Origin: Actinomadura soli
Lineage (GTDB): Bacteria; Actinomycetota; Actinomycetes; Streptosporangiales; Streptosporangiaceae
Reading direction: 5' to 3'
DNA: 37,624 bases
NCBI RefSeq assembly: GCF_005889715.1
Contig: NZ_VCKW01000057.1
Location: 1-37,624 of the forward strand
Every line of letters starts with the position of its first letter. The first letter of the stretch is position 1. Positions 31,566-37,624 of the stretch are shown piece after piece. The notes beneath the pieces were generated by a model that did not search any database, was not told the DNA's origin, and worked only from the letters and a program-made list of their open reading frames with translations. A program made the position numbers and the translations under genes.

Positions 31566-32555
31566 TTATCGCCGCCTGACCTGCGGATTTACCCCGTTGA
31601 CAACGTTCCGCACGTCCCGCCCCTGGACGGCGGCGGTCACGTTGTCGCGCACCAGCGCCACCAGGTTCAGCTGGGACTGGACGGACGTCCCCGCCGCGTG
31701 CGGCGACAGCAGGACGTCCTCATGGGAACGCAGCGGATGCTCCAGCGGCAACGGCTCGTCGTCGTACACGTCCAGTGCCGCACCCGCCAGCCGTCCCGAT
31801 TTCAAGGCGTCGAGTACGGCGTCGTCAGGTGCGATACCCCCGCGCGCCACGTTCACTAGGAACGCGTTGTCCGGCAGTAGGGCGAGGCGTTCGGGACCGA
31901 TCAGACCCCTGGTCTCGTCTGCCAGCGGCAAGGCGAGGACGAGGATGTCGGATGTCGCCATCAGGTCGTCCAGTTCGCGGTACGTGGCCGCTGCCTCTGG
32001 ACGCCTCCGCCTCGTCCAATACGACACTGCGCAGCCGAGTGCCGTGAACAGCCGTGCAGTCTCCGCGCCTATCGAGCCGAAGCCGACGATGCCGATTCGC
32101 TGTGTGTGGAGCTCTCGCGGCCGTCGAGCTGCCATCTCCATCTGCGGCCACTCGCCCGCGCGTACGGCCCGGTCGCCCCAGGCGAGGTCGCGGCAGAGCG
32201 CGAGCGCCGCCCCCACCGCCCACTCGGAGACGCTGCGCGCGTTGAATCCCGCGGCGTTGGCCACGGGCACCTCCGCGGCGGTCAGCCCGGCGACGTCGAT
32301 GCTGTCCGTCCCGACCGCGGGCATCTGGACGAACGCCAGACGCGGCGCGGCGGCCACGGCCTCGGCGTCCAGCGCGAGCCGGCCGGTGAAGTCGCCGATC
32401 GCGATGTCGGCGCCGGTGATGGCGGCGAGCAGGCCGGCGCGGTCTCTGGTCTGGGGAAACGTCATCTCGACGGCGTCGCCCAGCGGGGCGAACAGTCCGC
32501 GGACGACGTCCTCCCCGATCGGCGGCAGGGACAGGATCCGCCACGGCGCCGTCAT
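31566..32555 (-). CDS. D-isomer-specific 2-hydroxyacid dehydrogenase
   Basis: In the 329 residues, the NAD-binding Rossmann motif is 'GIVGFGSIGAETARLF' (GxGxxG). The catalytic triad is visible as Arg in 'NVARGG', Glu in 'DVYDDEPLPLEHPL' and His in 'LSPHAAGTS'. The N- and C-terminal parts form the substrate domain. The enzyme interconverts a 2-oxoacid and a D-2-hydroxyacid with NAD(P)H. The substrate (glyoxylate, phosphoglycerate or another acid) cannot be assigned; it lacks the ACT domain of SerA. ATG 32555 follows gggagg. It stands alone, leftward, between the antiporter and the folate gene. Confidence 0.88.
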   Translation of the reverse strand: MTAPWRILSLPPIGEDVVRGLFAPLGDAVEMTFPQTRDRAGLLAAITGADIAIGDFTGRLALDAEAVAAAPRLAFVQMPAVGTDSIDVAGLTAAEVPVANAAGFNARSVSEWAVGAALALCRDLAWGDRAVRAGEWPQMEMAARRPRELHTQRIGIVGFGSIGAETARLFTALGCAVSYWTRRRRPEAAATYRELDDLMATSDILVLALPLADETRGLIGPERLALLPDNAFLVNVARGGIAPDDAVLDALKSGRLAGAALDVYDDEPLPLEHPLRSHEDVLLSPHAAGTSVQSQLNLVALVRDNVTAAVQGRDVRNVVNGVNPQVRRR

Positions 32556-32700
32556 CTCGAACCTCCCGTTTCGACGAACGATGCCCGGCCGTGGGCCCTT
32601 CGCCCACAAACGCCACGTCAGTGCCCGTGACCGCCGCGGAACGGCGACTCAAGCCGTGATCTTCCGTCCCACCACCCTACGAGGCCGCCGGACCGGGGGA

Positions 32701-33282
32701 TCAGCCGAGGCGCACCAGGCCCTCCGACGGCGTGACGGCGGCGCGGACGCGCTGGTCATGCGGTTCCGACGGCAGGTTCGGCACGAGTTCCGCGTCGTAC
32801 AGGAGCGCCACGGTCAGGATCGCCGGGCCGACACGCGCGAGCGCCCGGTCGTAGGAGCCGCCGCCGCGCCCGAGGCGCATGCCCGTCCGGTCGACGGCGA
32901 CGGCCGGGGCGAGGACGACGTCCGCGCTGCCCACCGCACCGGGCCCGCGCGGCGGCTCGGACGGCTCCGGGCATCCCCGCGGCCCCGGGACCAGCGAGTC
33001 GGGGCCCTCATAGGACGCCCAGTCCAGGTCGCCGTCCGGCAGCAGCCGGGGGAGAAGCACGTACGTGCCGCGCTTCCACAGGGCGAACAGCAGGCTCCGC
33101 GTGTCCGGCTCCGTGCCGATCGAGACGTAGGCCGCGATCGTCCCCGCCATCTCGACCTCGGGGACCGACAGCAGCGCGTCCCGGATCGATCGTCCGGCCG
33201 CGGAGCGGGCCTCGGGCGGCATCGCCGCACGTCTGCCGAGCAGTTCGGCCCGGAGGCCGGTCTTCGAAGCGATGTCGTGCAC
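32701..33282 (-). CDS. 5-formyltetrahydrofolate cyclo-ligase
   Basis: The 193-residue protein starts with the basic 'LRAELLGRRAAMPPEARSAA' helix and carries 'YVSIGTEPDTRSLLFALWKRG'. Near the C-terminus it has the ATP/phosphate-binding signature 'GMRLGRGGGSYDRAL', equal to the family GxGxGYYDR with Ser for Tyr. It converts 5-formyl-THF to 5,10-methenyl-THF with ATP, returning stored folate to one-carbon metabolism. GTG 33282 has gagga upstream. It is divergent from galU with only 33 bp between start codons, so the two share a very compact promoter region. This pairing is common in actinomycetes. Confidence 0.92.
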   Translation of the reverse strand: MHDIASKTGLRAELLGRRAAMPPEARSAAGRSIRDALLSVPEVEMAGTIAAYVSIGTEPDTRSLLFALWKRGTYVLLPRLLPDGDLDWASYEGPDSLVPGPRGCPEPSEPPRGPGAVGSADVVLAPAVAVDRTGMRLGRGGGSYDRALARVGPAILTVALLYDAELVPNLPSEPHDQRVRAAVTPSEGLVRLG

Positions 33283-33315
33283 GCTGCTGTCCTCACGGAT
33301 GGCTAGGGTCTCTAC

Positions 33316-34242
<927 letters not shown>

Positions 34243-34284
34243 AACGGTTCCGAGCCCGGCCGCGCAGGCGTCGCGCCGGCACGC

Positions 34285-34350
34285 GGCTGGACGGCGGCTG
34301 GACGGCGGCTGGGCGCGAGGTCGGACGGCGCAGGTGGTCGGCTGGACGGC
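34285..34350. repeat. Short ggctggacggc repeats between galU and moeA
   Basis: The 11-bp unit ggctggacggc occurs in tandem at 34285 and 34296, partly at 34307 and again at 34340, with looser ggctg-n-gacggc copies to 34395. The spacer is non-coding. No function is evident. Confidence 0.7.
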
Positions 34351-34444
34351 GTGGGCGGGCGGCTGTGACGGCGCCGGAAGACGGCTGAGACGGCGTGGGC
34401 GGCGCCGGAGACCCGTGACGGCAGGTCACACTGGGGCGGTGGGC

Positions 34445-35653
34445 ATGAGAACGGTCGACGAGCATCTGACGGACATCCTCGGCGGCGTCGCGGCGCTGCC
34501 GCCGCTCGACCTCGCGCTGCTGGAGGCGCAGGGCACGGTGCTCGCGGAGGCCGTGTCCGCGCCCGTCCCGCTGCCGCCGTTCGACAACTCCGCGATGGAC
34601 GGGTACGCCGTCGTCGCGGCCGATGTCGCGGCGGCCACCGAGGCCGACCCGGTCGCGCTGCCCGTCGTCGGGGACATCGTCGCGGGCGACACCGGCGTGT
34701 CGGCGATCCGTCCCGGCCTGACCGCCCGGATCATGACGGGCGCGCCGCTGCCCGCCGGCGCGGACGCGGTCATCCCGGTCGAGTGGACGGACGGCGGCAA
34801 CGCCACCGTCCGGATCTCGCGGGGGGCGCCGTCCGGCAACTACATCCGCCGCGCGGGCGAGGACGTCCCCGCGGGTCAGATCGTCGTGGCCGCGGGCACC
34901 CGGCTCGGCGCCCCGCAACTCGGCATGATCGCCGCGGTGGGACGCTCCCGGGTGACGGTCCGGCCGCGGCCGCGCGTCGTCGTCGTCTCCACCGGGGACG
35001 AACTGCGCGAACCGGGCGAGCCGCTGGCTCCCGGCCAGATCTGGGAGTCCAACAGCTACATGCTCACCGCCGCCGTCGTCGAGGCGGGCGGCGTGGGCTA
35101 CCGGCAGGCGACCGTCGAGGACGAGCCCGCCAAGGTGCTGGAGATGTTCCACGACCAGCTCGTCCGGGCCGACGCCATCGTCACCACTGGCGGCGTTTCG
35201 ATGGGCACTAAGGATGTGGTCAAGGAAGTACTGTCCGGCACCGGGACAGTGGGTTTCCATAAGGTGCGGATGCGTCCGGGCAAGCCCCAAGGGTTCGGAC
35301 TTCTCGAAGGCATACCCGTCTTCACTCTCCCTGGGAACCCGGTAAGCGCGTACGTGTCGTTCCAGGTTTTCGTGCGTCCCGCATTGCGCGCCATGCAGGG
35401 ATTGGCGCCCGACCCGCTGCCGACGGTGAGCGCCGTCCTCACCGATGACGTGAAATCGCCACCAGGGCTCCGCCATTACCTGCGCGGGCTGCTGTCGTTC
35501 AGCCATGGCTCCTACACCGTCACGGCCGCGCAAACGCAAGGCTCGCACCAGCTCGGCTCCCTAGCGTCGGCCAACGCGCTCATCGAACTGCCGGAGGACG
35601 TCGAAGCCCTTCCCGCCGGTTCCCACGTCGAAGTCATGAGGTTGCCGTCTTGA
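34445..35653 (+). CDS. moeA: Molybdopterin molybdenumtransferase MoeA
   Basis: In the 402 residues, the domains follow MoeA order: N-terminal 'LPPFDNSAMDGYAV' and 'IMTGAPLPAGADAVIPVE' (domains I-II), the MoCF-binding domain III with 'VVSTGDEL', 'ESNSYML', 'TTGGVSMGTKDVV' and 'LPGNPVSAYVSF', and a beta-rich domain IV ('LPAGSHVEVM'). It inserts molybdate into adenylylated molybdopterin to form Moco. ATG 34445 is chosen; GTG 34439 two codons upstream is an alternative. It overlaps moaC by 4 bp (TTGA). Confidence 0.94.
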   Translation: MRTVDEHLTDILGGVAALPPLDLALLEAQGTVLAEAVSAPVPLPPFDNSAMDGYAVVAADVAAATEADPVALPVVGDIVAGDTGVSAIRPGLTARIMTGAPLPAGADAVIPVEWTDGGNATVRISRGAPSGNYIRRAGEDVPAGQIVVAAGTRLGAPQLGMIAAVGRSRVTVRPRPRVVVVSTGDELREPGEPLAPGQIWESNSYMLTAAVVEAGGVGYRQATVEDEPAKVLEMFHDQLVRADAIVTTGGVSMGTKDVVKEVLSGTGTVGFHKVRMRPGKPQGFGLLEGIPVFTLPGNPVSAYVSFQVFVRPALRAMQGLAPDPLPTVSAVLTDDVKSPPGLRHYLRGLLSFSHGSYTVTAAQTQGSHQLGSLASANALIELPEDVEALPAGSHVEVMRLPS

Positions 35654-36129
35654 GTGCCATGGGCTCTGAATTCACCCACCTGGACGACACGGGCGCGGCC
35701 CGCATGGTCGACGTGTCGTCCAAGGACGTGTCGTCCCGGACGGCGACGGCCACGGGGTTCGTCCGCCTGTCAGCCGAGTGCGTCGACCTACTGCGCGCCG
35801 GCGACATTCCCAAGGGCGACGCCCTCTCCGTCGCCCGCATCGCTGGGATCATGGGCGCGAAACGCGTTCCCGACCTCGTTCCGCTCTGCCATCCGATCGC
35901 GCTGCACGGTGTGACCGTCGACCTGGAGATCCGGGACGACGGCGTCGCGATCACCGCCGTAACCCGCACCGCCGACCGGACGGGCGTGGAGATGGAGGCG
36001 CTGACGTCCGTCAGCGTCGCCGCGCTCGCCCTGGTCGACATGGTCAAGGCCGTCGACCCCGCCGCGGTGATCACCGACGTCCGGGTCGAGGAGAAGACCG
36101 GCGGAAAGACGGGAGTGTGGCGACGATGA
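35650..36129 (+). CDS. moaC: Cyclic pyranopterin monophosphate synthase MoaC
   Basis: The 159-residue protein has 'FTHLDDTGAARMVDVSSKDVSSRTATATG' at its start, 'IMGAKRVPDLVPLCHPIAL' (active-site His), 'TGVEMEALTSVSVAALALVDMVKAVD' and the C-terminal 'VEEKTGGKTGVW'. It converts the MoaA product 3',8-cyclo-GTP to cPMP in the first step of Moco synthesis; moaA is not in this window. The TTG at 35650 overlaps the moeA stop; ATG 35659 is an alternative that would lose three residues. Confidence 0.94.
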   Translation: MSAMGSEFTHLDDTGAARMVDVSSKDVSSRTATATGFVRLSAECVDLLRAGDIPKGDALSVARIAGIMGAKRVPDLVPLCHPIALHGVTVDLEIRDDGVAITAVTRTADRTGVEMEALTSVSVAALALVDMVKAVDPAAVITDVRVEEKTGGKTGVWRR

Positions 36130-36617
36130 TCAGGGCGATGGCGGTCACCGTGTCCAACCGGGCCGCGGCGGGCGTCTACGCGGACAAGTCGGGCCCGGTC
36201 CTCGTCGCCATGCTGGAGGACCTCGGCTGCCAGGTCAACGGCCCGGTCGTCGTCCCGGACGGGGAGCCGGTCGCGGGCGTCCTGCGGGACGCGGTCGCCT
36301 CCGGCTACGACGTGGTCGTGACGTCCGGCGGGACCGGCCTCACCCCGACCGACCAGACCCCCGAGATGACCCGCCAGGTGATCGAGTGGGAGATACCGGG
36401 CATCGCGGAGGCCGTCCGGCTGGAGGGCCGCGAGCTGGTGCCCGCCGCGATCCTGTCCCGCGGGCTCGCCGGTGTCGCGGGCGGCACGCTCATCGTCAAC
36501 CTGCCGGGCTCGACCGGCGGCGTCCGCGACGGCATGACGGTCCTCGGCCGCGTCCTCGCGCACGCCGTCGACCAGATCAAGGGCGGCGACCACCCCCGCC
36601 CGCCCGCGCCCGCCTAG
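36126..36617 (+). CDS. mog: MogA/MoaB-family molybdopterin adenylyltransferase
   Basis: The 163-residue protein carries the MoCF-binding signatures 'VVTSGGTGLTPTDQTPEMT' and 'VNLPGSTGGVRDGMTVL'. It adenylylates molybdopterin before MoeA inserts molybdenum, so it works directly with the two genes upstream. Its ATG overlaps the moaC stop by 4 bp (ATGA), completing a fully overlapping moeA-moaC-mog operon. A Pro-rich end (PRPPAPA) is probably disordered. Whether it is nearer MogA or MoaB cannot be decided by eye. Confidence 0.92.
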   Translation: MIRAMAVTVSNRAAAGVYADKSGPVLVAMLEDLGCQVNGPVVVPDGEPVAGVLRDAVASGYDVVVTSGGTGLTPTDQTPEMTRQVIEWEIPGIAEAVRLEGRELVPAAILSRGLAGVAGGTLIVNLPGSTGGVRDGMTVLGRVLAHAVDQIKGGDHPRPPAPA

Positions 36618-36629
36618 GCCCGCGCGGGC
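36618..36629. terminator. Palindrome between convergent mog and deoR-type genes
   Basis: The 12-bp perfect palindrome gcccgcgcgggc fills the 11-bp gap between the two stop codons. As a small GC stem it could serve both directions, but it is short and has no T-tract. Confidence 0.35.
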
Positions 36630-37414
36630 TACGTCGTGATCACGCGGATGCCGGCCTCGGTGAACGCGGCCGCGTCCGCTTCGGCGATGGTCCCGTCCGT
36701 CACCAGGACGTCGATCTCGTCGGTCGCGCAGATCCGGGCGAAGGCGCGGTGCCCGATCTTGGAGCCGTCCGCCACCACGACCACCAGGTCGGCGCGCTCG
36801 GCCATCCGCCGGTTCACGTCGGCCTCGCCCTCGTTGTGGCAGGTCGCGCCGTGCTGCGCGGCCAACCCGTTCACCCCGAGGATCGCGACGTCGAGCGTGA
36901 CCCGGTCGAAGATCCCGGTGGCCAGCGGCCCCGTCAGCTCGTACGACTGCGGGCGCGGCACCCCGCCGGTCAGGACGATCTTCACATGGGGGCGGACGGC
37001 CAGCTCGTTGCCGATGTTGAGCGCGTTCGTCACGATCGTGATCGACGGCGATGGGCCCTCGGCGTGCAGGTCGGCGCGGGTGGCGAGGACCCGCGCGACC
37101 TCGGACGTCGTCGTCCCGCCGTTCAGCCCGATGATCGAGCCCGGCCGGACCAGCTCGGCGGTCGCCGCCGCGATCCGCTGCTTCTCGGACGCGTGCCGCG
37201 CCGCCTTGTAGCGCAGCGGCAGGTCGTAGCTGATGTTCTGCGCGACGGCGCCGCCCCGGGTGCGCGTCAGCAGCTGCTGCTGCGCGAGCTGGTCGAAGTC
37301 GCGGCGGATCGTCGCGGCCGAGACGCCCATCCGCCGGGACGCGTCCTCGACGGTCAGCCGCCCCGCGCCCGCGAGAAGTTCGAGCAGTGCGTTCCAGCGT
37401 TCGTGCCGGGTCAC
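36629..37414 (-). CDS. DeoR/GlpR (AgaR-like) family transcriptional regulator
   Basis: The 261-residue protein begins with the DeoR winged helix ('RWNALLELLAGAGRLTVEDASRRMGVSAATIRRDFDQLAQQQLLTRTRGGA'), with the family signature around VSAATIRRDFDQL. A ribose-isomerase-like sensor domain follows, with 'GLNGGTTTSEVAR', 'IVTNALNIGNEL', 'GATCHNEGEADVNRRM' and 'VVVADGSKIG'. Such regulators bind phosphorylated sugars and repress sugar-use genes. GTG 37414 follows a purine-rich ggaaagggga; a longer upstream frame lacks similarity. The target is not in view and may lie beyond the right edge. Bases 37415-37624 show no further gene. Confidence 0.9.
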   Translation of the reverse strand: MTRHERWNALLELLAGAGRLTVEDASRRMGVSAATIRRDFDQLAQQQLLTRTRGGAVAQNISYDLPLRYKAARHASEKQRIAAATAELVRPGSIIGLNGGTTTSEVARVLATRADLHAEGPSPSITIVTNALNIGNELAVRPHVKIVLTGGVPRPQSYELTGPLATGIFDRVTLDVAILGVNGLAAQHGATCHNEGEADVNRRMAERADLVVVVADGSKIGHRAFARICATDEIDVLVTDGTIAEADAAAFTEAGIRVITT

Positions 37415-37624
37415 ACCGGTCCCCTTTCCAGCGGACGGACCTGCGGGAGCACCTGCATCAGGGGATTCTAGCCACGCGAATCCCTGCAATTTCCTGCGTA
37501 TTCCGCCAAGGGGCAATCAACAACGATCAAACCGGACATCGGCCTGGGCCGGTTTCTCGCGAACGCCGCGTACGGGCACCGATCGAACCTGCGAGATCAT
37601 GGACACTCCAGGCCGCATCCGCCC

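Overview
The window is high-GC DNA with many GTG starts, short 4-8 bp gene overlaps and dense coding. The families present (snapalysin, BlaI/M56, SigE-type ECF sigma factor, FxSxx-COOH peptide system, Ser/Thr kinase with WD40 repeats, MmpL) point to a filamentous actinomycete. An Actinomadura-like member of the Streptosporangiales is my guess, not proven. No phage, IS element, CRISPR array or rRNA was recognised. There is one tRNA, tRNA-Arg(CCT).

Left part, about 1-22.6 kb, accessory in character. It opens with the 3' end of a snapalysin protease and its terminator. Next is a BlaI repressor/M56 peptidase pair with a dyad upstream; a near-identical dyad lies upstream of the divergent terB, suggesting a small regulon. 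An EF-hand protein follows. A decayed erythromycin esterase and a decayed TetR regulator then sit head to head, both missing their 5' ends. After a methyltransferase comes a coupled pair: a class III nucleotide-cyclase-like protein with a C-terminal effector-associated domain, and a Ser/Thr kinase with WD40 repeats. An MFS exporter carries four copies of a 13-bp operator-like motif in its upstream region.

The segment 10.5-16.7 kb is an FxSxx-COOH (Fxs) RiPP locus. It holds a 48-residue precursor ending F-E-N-R-V, an NB-ARC/TPR protein (FxsT) divergent from it, a radical SAM/SPASM maturase (FxsB) convergent with FxsT, and an nSTAND-type ATPase with helical repeats directly downstream of the precursor. 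No TIR-like FxsC was seen. With the kinase and cyclase-EAD pair 3-8 kb away, this looks like a cluster of NTPase-regulated signalling or conflict genes and is the best candidate for something undescribed.

Further right are an ECF sigma factor with a membrane-anchored partner and a frameshifted membrane-associated oxidoreductase. Then comes a three-gene operon (amidohydrolase, small unknown protein, alpha/beta-fold protein). The last protein keeps every catalytic position of the cofactor-free 1H-3-hydroxy-4-oxoquinaldine 2,4-dioxygenase (HOD) that I can recall.

Right part, about 22.8-37.6 kb, begins at tRNA-Arg and looks like conserved chromosome: an M15 peptidase, MscL with a zinc ribbon, a SAF protein overlapping MTA phosphorylase, an MmpL transporter, an FmdB-type zinc ribbon protein, a K+/H+ antiporter, a D-2-hydroxyacid dehydrogenase, 5-formyl-THF cyclo-ligase divergent from galU, the molybdenum cofactor genes moeA-moaC-mog, and a DeoR-family regulator.
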